A stretch of DNA of 64,000 bases from Brachypodius melanocephalos (GCA_013398615.1 VZSR01000680.1:17161-81160); one strand, 5' to 3'. Positions 11,801-37,675 are shown, counted from the stretch's first letter. Notes: generated from the letters alone by a model not told the origin. Translations and numbers: made by a program.

Positions 11801-14800
11801 AGTTCCCTATTAGAAAAACGATATCCCAATATTAGAGTTATACAGTCTGGAGTAAAACAGTTGAAAAGTGATGAACATGTAAGCTAAGATTTTCTTTTTT
11901 ATTTGGTTTTCTAATTATGTATATAAAAATAATTTAAGAAGTAACTGAATGTTTTGGTGAGAAATTTTGTTCAAGAACATTTTGGTTATTGAATTGATGA
12001 GCTAGCAAAATTACAAGAAAATACTTCCTAATTCTAATTTCACTTATTGCTTAACACTGTTTTTCAAGTAGAAATATATACAGAGGATGAAATAAATCTT
12101 GAAAGAACCAACATTTCCACATTTTCTTCCTTCTGTTTAGCAGGAAATACATTGCAAATATGAGGAATGGACAGCATGTACACACCCTTGTTAGCTCTGT
12201 GTCAACATATTAATTTTCACTTCAGCATGTATGAGAAACTCACATTCACAACCAAAACTGATGTTGCTCACTTTTAGGTTTTGGACATGTAATTTCAGCT
12301 AGATTCTGCTAACATTCTGAATCCAATGGTTTTCTTATTTTGTTACTAGGATAGTGTTTTAATATAGGTCTTGATAGACACAAATAATTAATACATGTGA
12401 ATTTGGAGGATGTTTTGCCCAAAACTACTTTAAACTATGCAGTTTCTACTTTGCAGAACAACAAATAATGTCATAAAATGTTAAAATTTAAGGTCTTCTT
12501 TCTCAGAATGACATAGTTTGTTTAGTGCCTCTGCTTTTTCTTCAGCAAAGAACAGATTTGCAGTCTTTCTAAACTGTGTCCTGTCTTGTGCCTGGTTCAC
12601 TCAGAGCTACTGCTGTTGAAATGTTTTGAATGAGATTCTTGACTGCTCATGTATAGTAGTGCATAGTTCTGTTCCTGGGGCCTGAGGGACATTGGTCACA
12701 GGAGACACAGAACTCTTTTGGCACAGGCAGTGAGTACAAAGTGCCACCAAGTGGTAAACTTTATCTTGCTTTGAGTGTACTGTGTACACTTCCCATTTTA
12801 TTGGTCACATATTTGTGGTGAGTGTGATGGGAATAAATGACACACAGTCAATAAAAGTATGAAGGCTGGTTCCTTAAAAAGTCCCTTACAGTTTTAATAT
12901 CTGCAAATTACTGTAACATTAAGGAAAGAGAAAGCTCACGTTCTCTTAGATGTCTTGATTTAGATGAATTCTCCTAGATTAATTGATTTTTCTTTTCTCT
13001 TCATTGTTAACAGAAAATTTACACTGAAGATGGGAAAGAATACATATATGAAAAGCTTTGCCTGTGTGCTGGAGCCAAACCAAAATTAATTGTTGAAGGG
13101 AACCCGTATGTATTAGGAATCCGGGACACTGACAGTGCACAGGTGATTGTGGTTTTGACTTAAAAATGTGTAATATATTCCTGCATCTGGTGCAAAATAC
13201 CAGAATTATTGTGGAGTGAAATGGAGAAACAGAAAATGAGGTTTGCTATGATACATTGTTAAATAGGAACATTTTCACTAGCAGAAAAACAGCCTTATAA
13301 TGCTGCTAAAATAATTAGCCAATATATTTGTTAAGTTTATAGATAGTTCATACACATTATTTCTAATATGATAATATGGAACAGTATTTTTTCACCCTCC
13401 AGGCAGAATCCAATTGGAAAATATAAACAGGAAGTAGGCAGCAGTAGAAATTTTTCTGGGATGGTGTGTGTGGTACCCGGTACAAAGTGCTGCTTCGTAC
13501 AGAGGAAAGCTACTGAAGGAATTGCTTTTTATTGTCTTTTAGTTCTACTGTAGCTTCTCTTCTTTGTACAGAAGAGAAGTAGATATAGCCAAAGATGTGG
13601 GAAAGTTTTCACCTGAGAAGTGACTTAATGGACTAAAAATTAACCTTGGAAGGCAAAAGTGAAGTTTCACTGCTATAGGCCTTCAGAATTAGAGGAAGCA
13701 GGGTGAGCACTGCTTCTCCATAACATGGAACAGCCATTCATCAAGTGAAGCTGGACCTTGAGGATAAAAAAAGGAGTTACATTTTCAAATAATCTGAAGT
13801 GAAGCTGGAATTGTTGTTTGTTACAACAGCTTCTGTTACAGGTCTCAGCCTAGCTATATGTGTATCAGTAGTCTGAGAAAATCAAGACTAAGAGCAAGAA
13901 AATACTGAAAATAATATAGTTGATCAGTGTGAGGGAACATGCTTTAAGTTCTAATTGACCTTTTTCCTTTCTTAATGCAGGCCTTTCAGAAGAATTTGGC
14001 TCAAGCTGAGAGAGTAGTGGTGGTAGGAAATGGAGGGATTGCCCTTGAATTAGTGTAAGTGAACAAAAAATACATAAAATACATAATCAAATAAAATCTT
14101 TAACAATGCAATGCTAAATCTAGTGTACATGGATTTGGGAGAAGGTTGACTTATAAAATTGTATCTCTTAGAGCATGTAGTAGCAAAACTGAGGGGTTTT
14201 TTTGCAACATAGTGGCTCTTACTGACACATTATTGGGAAAGCTCCAGAAGAAGCTTTGGCACATAGATATCAAGAATATACAGTTCATGTTCCCCATAAT
14301 GCAAACAAGAGTCAAATGCCTGTTTTTAACAGTGGGAGTCTGGCAGAAATGCATTTCTTCATTATGGGGAGCAGGAAATACTAATTATTAGTATTATAAA
14401 TTTGATCTGCCCCCTAACTCCCAACCGCAGTTCAGTCAAGGTTGTGTTGGTAAGAAAGTGTGATTTGTCAACTTAAAGAGATTTTTTTAATGGGTTCCTT
14501 ATGTAAATATTTAGAAGTGGATTTGATAGGTTGGAAAGTCTTGGATCCCCTAGTTCTGGCTTCTGGAAGGAAACTAGACACACTTCTGCTTGTGTTGCTA
14601 ACAATCAGATCCTTTTCAGGCAGTCTGTCACTTTATTCCTTGTTTAAATGTCCACAGGTATGAAATTGAAGGCTGTGAAGTAATCTGGGCTATCAAAGAC
14701 AAAGCCATTGGGAACACTTTCTTTGATGCAGGAGCAGCTGAATTTCTCCTTCCAAAGCTCACTGCTGAAAGCAGAGAGACTCCAATTGAGTGTAAAAGAA

Positions 14801-17800
14801 CCAAGTACACACTGGAAGGTATGGGGTTTAATTTCCTGACACTGCAGCAGCATTTCATATTAAAGATAGTCTTAAAATCAGGCAATTTAGCAGCTTGGAA
14901 TAAGGCTTACTGTTATCATTAATGACATTTCCTTCTTCAAAAATTGAGGGTAAAAAAGGAACATAGAAACCCATCCCGAATTTGTGTAGACAGAATGTAA
15001 TACAGTTTCTTGCAAATTGTAAAAAGTGCTTATCTTTGTGCTAAATTTATATTTATTCCCTGTATTCCTTCTGCTGAAGAACTTAGTTCCCATCAAAACA
15101 TTACAGAAAATGGAACATCTCCCCATTATATAGGAAGGAGCTGTCATGTAGTAAGATGTTGGAGGAGCAGATGAAACCACACACAACATTATTACAGGTG
15201 GAGCGAAACTGCAGTCTCAGAAACAACAATTAACTAGGACTGCATGAACAAACATCACACAAACATGTATGACAAAATCCTAACAAAAAGAAGAGCATAG
15301 TTCTACACATCAGGCAGGAAGAATAAGGATATCTCATTTTCCTCTTCCCCTTTGGCAGCCAGATGGTGTTTTTCTATTAATTGAGGATCCTTGTTCTGAG
15401 GTCTGAGGACTAGGAAGTATGCACACTAAGTTTGATATACTCCATCTCTTTCCTTCAGGAAGTGAGGAAAAAGGAAGACCTAGAGGAGCATCTGACAAGC
15501 TGGGCAGTGCCTTAGGCCCTGACTGGCATGAGGGCTTACACCTTAAAGGGACTAAGGAGGTATTTATTTGAGTGTTGTGGGCATGAGCACTCTGAAGAGT
15601 TCTATGTTGGCAATAAAGCAAAAATCCTCACATTTTTTTTTTTTCATTTATGAATTGCTTAGCTGTTAGGTGTTTGTTTCTGTTTGGCATTTAAAAAATG
15701 ACCTGTCAAGGGAGATCAGTCATAGACTAGGTAAAGGATGTTAAGGATATTTAGCAGCTTAATCAGTAGTGGTTTGACTGTTGAAGGCTGTGGGAACTGT
15801 GTTTGTGTAATAAAACAAGGCCCAAATTCACAAAACAATTTAGAGAAACAGGTAACTTTCCAACTTCTGGCTTGAGCTCAGGATATGCTTGAAATGTGAG
15901 TTGATGGTACAGGGTTTTTTTTTGTTTTGGTTTTTTTAGTGTTCTGAACATAGACTTATTGTTACCAAAATTTAATTCATGATAGAAATACAAAGGAAAG
16001 ACAGAAAAGATGAGTTTATTTTATTCTGTTCTGACAAGGTTTGAACCCTCTTCTTGTAAGCTTAGGCGAACCTGAATATGTTTTCTGGCATGCCAGAAAA
16101 ATCTAATTGTTATGAACTTTCAAGGAACATCAGATACCTGGTGAAAAAGCAGGTAAATTGCCATTGATTATGGTTAGATCTGTGCCAAAAAGAGGAAAGT
16201 GTGGGAATCCAATTAGTGGGCTGGGATATATGGTGGGCGGTTCTCCAGTTGAGTAATATCAATTTAGGTGAAGATATCCTTGCTATTATCAATCTTGTGA
16301 TTGTTAATCATTATGTTTATAATTTTGTCAATTTCTCTTTAGTTTTCTCATAAAGTACATATTGAAATACTGTGTGAAGTAAAGAAAATATACTTACAGC
16401 AAGAATTTATCCAACTGCAGCGGACTTCCTTGACTTTTCCTAAAGGAGAGAAAAATGTAGAAGCAGATGAGGGTGAGTGCCTGTGCTGATAAGACATTGA
16501 AGATAGATCTGTGCTGGAGCATGTTTGATCTTTTTTGCTGTTTTAAAGCAAATACAGATTTGAAAAATAAAATCTTTCCTCTCTATAAATTGAGGTCTAG
16601 CAGTTTACAGTAATCAAATTTATGGGCTACAATTAAATTACAAAATCCTATGGGTCAGACACTTTTTTTTTCCCACAAAGTAACCAAAATCCTGTATGTA
16701 GAATATTCTATCCTTAACAAAATCGATTAAAGTAATATTTTAATAGTGAAGCTAAAACAGGAGAAAAATCCCACCAACATTTTGTATCAAAACTGAAGTA
16801 AACCTTCAAAGTAGAGGAAAATATTCCTTTTTTAAAATGAAAAATTATGCCTACAATTTCCACCTAATTGAGTATTTAAAATACTATTTTAGTAATCAGT
16901 TACTTTCAGCGTAAGTAAAATCTGTGTTGTTCTTTTTGCTTTTAGAACACTTTTGTGCATCTTTAAATTTCTACATAAAAGAATATTTGGCAATTTCATA
17001 CTTGTGAGAACATCCCATAGGACACAGTATTTACCCCCTACAAATGAGGGCTTTAATTTAGAAAAATTCTGAAGAAAGTTATTAGTAAGAGTTAGAGCTA
17101 AGATCCAAAATGATTTTTTTCTCTAGTTCTGAGTGATGGTAAGAAAAGTTCTAGATAATCTCTGATAAGTTTTTCCTTTTTCATTTTAATCGTTCTTTAT
17201 TCAGTTACTTCAAAGGTTTTGTAGTTTTTTCTTTCATATCTTATCGTAAGATGAAATTAATAAAATAATTTCTGTTGGTTACATTCTCAGGGCAAAATTT
17301 TCCCCTTTTTCAGTGCTGTGGCCTGTATATGTGGAATTAACTAATGGAAAAATTTATGGATGCAATTTCATTGTCAGTGCAACTGGAGTTGTGCCAAATG
17401 TTGAACCATTTCTTGATGGCAATAATGTAAGTATACAGATTTCTTTTGGATCTTTTCAAGTGAGGTGAAAGAAACTTTTTCAGCTGGTTTATGCTTCTGG
17501 TCTGACATGAAACATGGATTGCTAAAGATTTAAATATTGTACGCGATCTCAAAATAAGGCAGGTTATGTTGATACTGAGAAATCCAACATGATAAAACTG
17601 TATTTGCTTTGTGGTCTTGGTTTATTATGTTGTTCTCCAGGTGTATAGACACAGTATATATGCAGTATTAGGCCTATGCAAAGAGAGAAAATTGTCTGTA
17701 TAATTGGCTAATGTGGTAAAAATATAGGGTAATTTCTGTGTTAGTTCTGTACCATATTCTTACCTTATCAGTCTTGGTATTTGTTCCTGGAAAGGAAGCA

Positions 17801-20288
17801 ACTATTTCCAATACTTTTCATCTGGGACACTGAGCTGTCAAAGTGCTCATGTTCATTCAGGGATGTCACCCTGAGTCAGCACCCAAATGTGGATGGTGAT
17901 TCTGGAGTTCATACCTGCCATGTGAATTTCCACACCTCGAGATCATTTTGTTTCTGTGTTCAGTTTCTGCTCAACAACTAAAACATCCCTGGGTTATTAA
18001 CACAGTTTTCATCACAAATCCAACAAATAGTCCCATACAAGCTACTACTGAAAAATTATCCCAAACAAAACCATTTGGGGTTGGGGTATTTGAGGTTAAG
18101 TGGTGCTATCTGATAAGGAAATAAAAGGCTGTGCTCTGGTTAAAGAAGAAAATACTGAAAACATAGATCTGATGTTGAGCCATGAGATATTTCCAGGCCT
18201 ATGCTATAAACTTAGATCAGGAATTAAGTTTTTGTAATGGCATTTTCTTGCCTTGGCAAAAATACAAAGTGATCTCTTAAGACTGGGTGTCCCTGCAACA
18301 CACAGTGTGATTTGGAATTTGTGTGACGTCCCTGCCTAGGTATCAGTAATAGTCCTGTAAAAACCTGTGCTGTGCTCTAGAAATAACAACAGTAATGATT
18401 TGTACCTTCCATGGAGACCTTGCCACTCAGGACAGTCTCATGGTAGATAATAAAGGAACAGCCGATTGCTTAAGGTGGAGGAAGTTGAAAGAATGACCTG
18501 ATGACTTGTTTGCAAACCCTTCAGTTTGCTGTGGGTGAAGATGGAGGACTGAAGGTCGACAAGCACATGCACACGTCGCTGCCAGATGTGTATGCAGCTG
18601 GAGATATCTGCACAGCAGCGTGGGAGCCAAGCCCCGTGTGGCACCAGGTACATCCACAGGCGTGTGATCCACAAGGAATTACAGACCAGTGCTGCCTTGC
18701 CTTGCAAAGACAAGTGTCTGCCAGGGAAAGCCAGAGCCTCCCTTGGAATGGAGAATGTAAACCCTCTCCCTCTGAATTATTGTAATTTTGAAATTAAGGG
18801 GCTTTCAGGCAAAGATATGGGAATAGGAATAACAGTTCTTTACTAGGAATATTAAAAATAAAAATGTAGTAGTACAAAAATGCAAACAAAAAGGAAAATA
18901 CTGAGAGTCAAGAATACAACATGACACTCTGTTGGCCAGGGTGTTGATGGCAGTCCAGTTAAGTCCTCCTGGAGTGACAGATGTGGTTCTGTTGGAGCAG
19001 AGATGATCCTGTAGAAGGGTGTAGTTTTCCTCTGAAGGTCCAGTAGTGATGAGATGGGTCTGGTCTTCCTCTGGGAATCCAGTGCAAAACAGGCTATCCT
19101 GGTGTTCTGAATCTCAGATTATATCCAGGTAGGAATGCTTGGCTCCTCCTGCTGGGTGGAGCATCTCACAATGGGATGATGTAATTTTATCAGTCATTTA
19201 TCAGTCACGTAATTTTATCAGTGAGCCTTAATTGCTCATTAAGAGGAATTAGCCCCCTGGAGGGAGGATGGGTTGTGGAAGAGATAAAGAAAATACCTCC
19301 CCACCTGGTTTTAACAGATGGCAATAGAATACATACCTCTGGTTACATCTTGCATTGCAAGTCAAGAAAAGTGCACACACCAAGGAGTGAAAGGTTAAGC
19401 AAGTGGATAATCCTGGATGGTTGATGACTTGAGTTTCATGGAGATGGCTGGAAACAGAGCTGGCCAGCCCGAGTATTAAAAACACAAAGGATGCACGGAG
19501 GAGAGCAGTGAGAGTGGTCATGGCACAGTGATGGGCTTGTGACTTAAATCTTCCCAATTTTCCCTTTCAGATGAGGCTGTGGACCCAAGCTCGGCAGATG
19601 GGATGGTATGCAGCAAAGTGCATGGCAGCAGATGCTTTAGGGGAATCTATTGATATGGATTTCAGCTTTGAACTATTTGCTCACATTACAAAATTTTTCA
19701 ATTACAAGGTCAGTGCAGTCTGATAGTTGTAAACCACTGAGTAACACATACTGCTTGCTTATATTCACTTGCTGACACTGAGCAGGTGCTTTAATATTGA
19801 AAACCAGGTTTCTTTAGATAGTAATTAATCCTAGCTTAGATTTTTTTTTCATCTGTACTAATGTGTATGGTATTTAATGGGGAAGATTTTTGAGTCCATT
19901 GTGTGTTTGCAAGCCAGTAGTGAGGGGAGGGACCCTAGGGACAAATATTTCACTTTTGAGGCTGAGAACTGTTAGCAGCAGAAATGCTAAAAGCCACTGT
20001 AATGTTCTTATGAGAGCATTTTTCTTTTCCTTCTGCCAGGTGGTGGTTTTGGGGAAGTACAACGCTCAGGGCTTGGGCTCAGACCATGAGCTGATGCTGA
20101 GATGTACCAAGGGACACGAGTATGTGAAAGTGGTGATGCAGAACGGCCGAATGATGGGAGCTGTGCTCATTGGTGAAACGGACTTGGAAGAAACCTTTGA
20201 AAACTTAATTTTAAACCAAATGGATCTTTCAGCCTATGGTGAAGATCTCCTAAATCCAGATATTGATATAGAAGATTATTTTGATTGA
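8749..20288 (+). CDS. PYROXD1: PYROXD1, pyridine nucleotide-disulphide oxidoreductase domain protein 1 (12 coding exons)
   Basis: Joined coding exons are 8749-8829, 10255-10335, 11759-11878, 13014-13142, 13981-14054, 14658-14818, 15459-15559, 16343-16472, 17314-17426, 18525-18647, 19571-19708 and 20040-20288. All introns are GT-AG and phases agree, giving 499 aa (human 500). The protein is a FAD-dependent NAD(P)H oxidoreductase. The FAD-binding GxGxxG motif is GGGIAG at residues 16-21, the NAD(P)H-binding motif GNGGIA at 153-158, and the second FAD motif 'YAAGD' at 353-357. It ends 'DIEDYFD'. Known from the family: it is linked to redox protection of the tRNA ligase RTCB, and human loss causes a myopathy. 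It appears intact. It is tail to tail with RECQL. Confidence 0.97.
10255..10335 (+). CDS. PYROXD1: PYROXD1 coding exon 2
   Basis: Residues 28-54 ('[14 protein letters not shown]...NFKQ'), completing the first Rossmann beta-alpha-beta unit. Acceptor ACAAG, donor CAG|GTAAGA. Confidence 0.95.
10459..10524. repeat. 33-bp tandem duplication in PYROXD1 intron 2
   Basis: Two adjacent 33-bp copies (10459-10491 and 10492-10524) differ at about three positions. Each ends in 'GATGAGCTATTTTAT'. Confidence 0.85.
11759..11878 (+). CDS. PYROXD1: PYROXD1 coding exon 3
   Basis: Residues 55-94 ('[13 protein letters not shown]...KSDEH'). Acceptor CCTACAG, donor CAT|GTAAGC. Confidence 0.95.
13014..13142 (+). 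CDS. PYROXD1: PYROXD1 coding exon 4
   Basis: Residues 95-137, containing '[10 protein letters not shown]' and '[12 protein letters not shown]'. No classical CxxC or CxxxxC disulphide pair is present here. Confidence 0.95.
13554..13579. repeat. Perfect 10-bp hairpin in PYROXD1 intron 4
   Basis: CTTCTCTTCT (13554-13563) pairs with AGAAGAGAAG (13570-13579) around a 6-nt loop TTGTAC. Confidence 0.8.
13981..14054 (+). CDS. PYROXD1: PYROXD1 coding exon 5
   Basis: Residues 138-162 (last codon split), including the NAD(P)H-binding glycine motif '[13 protein letters not shown]'. It ends in phase 2 with donor GTAAGT. Confidence 0.95.
14658..14818 (+). CDS. PYROXD1: PYROXD1 coding exon 6
   Basis: Residues 162-216, '[20 protein letters not shown]' onward. 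It completes the split Val codon and ends in phase 1. Confidence 0.95.
15459..15559 (+). CDS. PYROXD1: PYROXD1 coding exon 7
   Basis: Residues 216-249. A charged linker is followed by '[20 protein letters not shown]'. Acceptor TTCCTTCAG. Confidence 0.94.
16343..16472 (+). CDS. PYROXD1: PYROXD1 coding exon 8
   Basis: Residues 250-293, '[19 protein letters not shown]' onward. It ends in phase 1 ('GAG G|GTGAGT'). Confidence 0.94.
17314..17426 (+). CDS. PYROXD1: PYROXD1 coding exon 9
   Basis: Residues 293-330, '[20 protein letters not shown]', then '[17 protein letters not shown]'. The ATG motif of the second FAD-domain segment is retained. Confidence 0.95.
18525..18647 (+). CDS. PYROXD1: PYROXD1 coding exon 10
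   Basis: Residues 331-371, with '[14 protein letters not shown]' (the Asp that contacts FAD ribitol in this fold). The donor is only about 40 bp from an LTR-like insertion. Confidence 0.96.
18690..19317 (-). mobile_element. Probable retroviral LTR (minus strand) in PYROXD1 intron 10
   Basis: Read on the minus strand this block has an LTR-like layout. A GC-richer 'U3' at 19317-19000 is followed by a TATA-like 'GGATATAAT' near 19125. Further on come a T-rich segment and an AGTAAAGAA stretch in place of a clear poly(A) signal, then a long 3' part ending near 18690. It resembles passerine LTRs but the exact ends and a target duplication could not be shown. It fills about two thirds of the 923-bp intron. 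Confidence 0.5.
19571..19708 (+). CDS. PYROXD1: PYROXD1 coding exon 11
   Basis: Residues 372-417, '[20 protein letters not shown]' to 'FNYK'. Acceptor CCCTTTCAG, donor AAG|GTCAGT. Confidence 0.96.
20040..20288 (+). CDS. PYROXD1: PYROXD1 coding exon 12 and stop
   Basis: Residues 418-499 and TGA at 20286-20288: '[20 protein letters not shown]' to the acidic tail 'DIEDYFD'. Confidence 0.97.
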   Translation: MVVLGKYNAQGLGSDHELMLRCTKGHEYVKVVMQNGRMMGAVLIGETDLEETFENLILNQMDLSAYGEDLLNPDIDIEDYFD

Positions 20289-20568
20289 AGAATACCCCAT
20301 TCCCATCTTGTATGAAGCTTTGATACCAAGTAATATATCTTAGAAAACTGTTTTCTCAGGATTACCAGAAATGTGGGATAAATGCAATCCTCTTTTAAGA
20401 TTTTGGGTTGATCTTGCCAAAATAGTGACTGGTTACTGCCACAAGTACCAGCTAATGGTACAATCTCTGTTGAGCTGGCTCAGATGAACAGAGAACAGTT
20501 TTAGGGCACAGGGTGCTCAGAGTTCTTGCTACCTGGAATGTGAGTTGCAAATATATGGCCTTACTCCC

Positions 20569-20593
20569 TTTTTTTTTTTTTTTTTTTTTTTTT
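20569..20593 (+). repeat. Poly-T run in PYROXD1 3' region
   Basis: Twenty-five consecutive T occur on the sense strand, followed by a C-rich stretch, about 45 bp before the first poly(A) signal. Confidence 0.9.
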
Positions 20594-20635
20594 CCCCTCC
20601 TTGCCCCACCCCACCCCTCACAAGTTTACTTCTGA

Positions 20636-20641
20636 AATAAA
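20636..20641 (+). terminator. PYROXD1: PYROXD1 polyadenylation signal (proximal)
   Basis: AATAAA about 350 nt after the stop codon. Further copies at 21067-21072 and 21228-21233 could give longer 3' UTRs. Confidence 0.5.
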
Positions 20642-21066
20642 TGTATATTCTTCTCAGTTAAGTACAGAACACAAGCTTTGCACAATGAAAGCCAGGATGA
20701 GATGTCAGCTGAGAGCAGCTTCTTAATTGCTTGTCCCTTCAGCTGTCCAGGTGTTGGGGTAGAGCTGCACTGTACTGCAATGGTGCCAGCCCTGGACAGC
20801 AGCTGTTTCCATCCTGGCTTCTGACTTTGTTCTACAGTTACTGCCTAGGACTTGCTATTTATTTTGGGTCAAATTGGGAACAATTTTTTGTACTCTACTC
20901 AATGCAAAGCTGGCAGTACATACTGAGACTTGTCCCAGACAAATCACTTAATTTTTTTTAGGAGAATGACTGTTTTTAACTAAATTGTCAATTTTTGGCA
21001 AAGGTCTCAGCTAAAGGATGGGTGAAAGACTATAGGCTTTAGTCACTGCCACAATTTTACCAGAAA

Positions 21067-21072
21067 AATAAA
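21067..21072 (+). terminator. PYROXD1: PYROXD1 polyadenylation signal (distal)
   Basis: AATAAA within 'GAAAAATAAAGA', about 780 nt past the stop. It is an alternative to the proximal site. Confidence 0.45.
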
Positions 21073-21233
21073 GATTAAGAGCATGTTCTTAATGATAATA
21101 GCTTTGTATTTGTTATACATGTCAGTAAGGGAGAAGAACCAAAATGCAACCACCCAGAACTTGCACTTACTAGAGAAACTGAACATGCCTTTTTGATATT
21201 TGGCTGCTAAGATGCTGAAAGTAAGAAAATAAA

Positions 21234-22076
21234 ATTCAATCTAGCACCAAGCCTATGTGCCTGAGAATGCTCACAGGCAGCAGTAGCTGTCGAGTTTTTC
21301 CTAGACTGGCTGGTTGTCTTTGTAAACTTAAATTTAGGTACTTCTGCAAAACACAGAAGTCATAAATTTCTGTTTGAATAACAACCTAGAGAAGTACAAT
21401 TTTAAGAGCAACACACACATTTCAAAGGAATAAATACACATAATACTGTACTCATAAATACATACAGCATTTCACTCAAACACGCCACAGTGGGTGTAGG
21501 GACACGTGTCCCTACTCAGGACTGCAGAGATGACAACGCTCACGTGGGCTGAACAACCAGCCCTGGCACAGCAGCAGCCCTGGGCACACCCAGCCAGGGC
21601 TCCAGAGGATGGATGCTGGAGCATCCCAGTCTCCAGCTGTCTGATGTCACTCCCTGGGGCTGGTGACAGCAGCTGCCCTGAGGAAGCTGAGCCCCGGCAT
21701 CACTGGGGAAGAGTCACCTGCACAGCAGGCAGAAGGAACAGCAGGTGGCAGGGTCTTCATGCAGAGCTAAGGACCACCAAGTCCTGTGCTGCAACTGAGG
21801 GAAACCTCAACAGGACTCAGTGGGTTAAACTCCCACAGGAAGGAAATCTGGAAACCTCTGGATCTCTGGCAGTCCTTTCCAGACTGCATGAACCTGCCAT
21901 GGTGCTACTATATACACTTCCAAAAGAGTTAAAAAGGCAACTGGTCATTATACAGGTTTTGTAATCCTTGCTGTATCCTAAGATATGCACCAATTATTTG
22001 ATATGAAACACTTTTTCCTTCACTACTAGCCTTCTAGATTTGACAGTTTTTAAAGAAATTTGTTCCCTGATCAGTG
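21234..22076. other. Convergent intergenic region PYROXD1/RECQL
   Basis: This stretch lies between the last PYROXD1 poly(A) candidate and the RECQL one. A 152-codon open frame at 21506-21964 has no recognisable domain and sits in a locally GC-rich patch. Nothing else was seen. Confidence 0.5.
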
Positions 22077-22082
22077 TTTATT
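22077..22082 (-). terminator. RECQL: RECQL polyadenylation signal
   Basis: TTTATT on the plus strand is AATAAA on the RECQL strand, about 100 nt beyond the stop codon. This implies a short 3' UTR. Confidence 0.55.
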
Positions 22083-22180
22083 AAATAAAAATACCAGTAC
22101 TAAAGCACAAACTGAACTTACATGCTGCATTGTCCATGGAGCAGCAATCATGATTAGATCCTAAATGTAGTCTGTGGCAC

Positions 22181-36044
<13,864 letters not shown>

Positions 36045-36854
36045 CTTTGGAGATTAAAGAACGTTATCTTTAGGAGATCTTATTTAACCAAGCAACTGTC
36101 ACTAAAAAGAAAATGAAATAAATACATTTTAAAATATATTTTATAAGCAAGCCTTCTCAACTTAGAACAAATTTACTGCAGGAGACTCTTCATCACCAGA
36201 GCTGTTAATGTAACAGTTTAAGTACTGGTTAATTTAATTTGCTTACCTAAAGAAGCCCCACTAGATGACAACTGCTTTTTCCCTTTTGTAAAATGAATAA
36301 ACTCACAACCAATTCCCAAGGCCACAGCTCACCAGGCTTCTAAATGAATCCAAGTGAATTTTAACCAAGTCACACATTTCCTGCAAGAGGAATGCTCTAA
36401 CATAGACCAGTCACTCACCAAGTGTCTATTATCATTTTTGATCTCTTCAAAGATTATTGTACAGAAAAGTCTGAACACATCATTTTGTGCCCCTTAGAAA
36501 GGCAGCCCCTGTAACACTTAGAGGATCTGATAGGAGGAAGTGAAAATGTAGTTTGGTTCAGAGAAGATCAACAATGAAATGAACGTAAAATTGTATTTAT
36601 TGGGTCATTTTTTGAACAACAGTCTTTGTCATATTAAATGTTGACGATACCAAACTCAAGAAACTTGGTATTTTCAGTTATTGCATTCTCAACTATTTAT
36701 TACATAGATGGAAGCAAAGGCCAATGGAAGGTGAAAGGGAATAAATTCAGCAGATGTTCACTAGCAGCTGATTCCACCATAACAAAGATCTTCCCTGCTC
36801 CTAAAGGAAGGAGAGGGAAATATATATTTAAAATGATGTGTGAATACACCACTT

Positions 36855-36945
36855 CCACACCACCCAGGGCCAGATCCAGATGCCTCTTAAATCACCTCCA
36901 GGGACAGCAACTCCACCACATCCCTGGGCAACCTATTCCAGTGTG
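36855..36945 (-). mobile_element. CR1 fragment
   Basis: 'CATCCCTGGGCAACCTATTC' preceded by 'CTCCAGGGACAGCAACTCC' in plus-strand view; a short reverse CR1 piece. Confidence 0.7.
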
Positions 36946-37115
36946 GGAATATTCACAGGCATCTTGTGTGAATATCATATGGAACACGTATACAAATACA
37001 TACAGCGAACATATAGTGTTGGATATTCTCAGCATTCCTCACCCACACGCCAGCTGAGGGCACGGTGCTTGCCAGGCCGGAAGCACCTTCTGGGTAAGGC
37101 TGCAGGACGGGGTAG

Positions 37116-37146
37116 GATAGACGGACGGACGGACAGATGGATGGCC
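37116..37146. repeat. (GGAC/GGAT)n microsatellite
   Basis: Tetranucleotide run GGAC x3 passing into GATGGATGG, upstream of the RECQL/GOLT1B CpG island. Confidence 0.7.
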
Positions 37147-37320
37147 AGGCAGGGAAGCCCCTGGAGCGGGATGGATGGAGGAAGGGATAGAGGCTGCAAG
37201 GGCAAGCAGGATGCCACCGCACCTCGCTGCCCTGTCCCCCGGTGCGGCGGGCTGAGCCCTGGCTCAGGCCGACAGCTCCCGCAGGTGCCCCAAGGGTTAC
37301 TGCCAGCCGCGCTCCCGCAT

Positions 37321-37350
37321 CTTTTATCCTTTATCCTTTATCCTTCATCC
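37321..37350. repeat. (TTTATCC)n, about four units
   Basis: A 7-bp unit is repeated about four times at the edge of the CpG island. Confidence 0.85.
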
Positions 37351-37478
37351 CGTCTCCCTCAGCCCTCACCGCCCCCGCCCCGAGGCCCCGCTCCCACCTG
37401 CGCCGCGCGCCGGCCCCGCCCCTTCCGCCGCCCGCCCTCAGCCACTGGCGCGCGGGGCCCGGCGAGAGCCCCGCCTCT

Positions 37479-37557
37479 CCACCAATCAGCGCCGACCGCG
37501 GGCCGTGGATAGAGAAGCGCACTCGCGCGGCGATACAAGAGGGCTGCTGATTGGTGG
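37479..37557. promoter_or_regulatory. 12-bp inverted repeat carrying two CCAAT boxes
   Basis: CCACCAATCAGC (37479-37490) and its exact reverse complement GCTGATTGGTGG (37546-37557) are separated by 55 bp. Each contains a CCAAT box facing away from the other in sense, placed between the RECQL and GOLT1B start regions. Confidence 0.85.
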
Positions 37558-37675
37558 CTGGCGCGGCCAATGGGCGGGCGCCTCTCATGCGGCGGGGTGC
37601 GTGTTTCCGGAAGACGTGGCCGCCGCCGGTGCCGCTCCCGCTCGCCCCGGTCCCGGTGCCGCTCCCGCCGCCACC

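Noticed and set aside
21506..21964. 152-codon frame between PYROXD1 and RECQL
   Set aside because: No recognisable domain, and it lies in a short GC-rich patch downstream of the PYROXD1 poly(A) signals.
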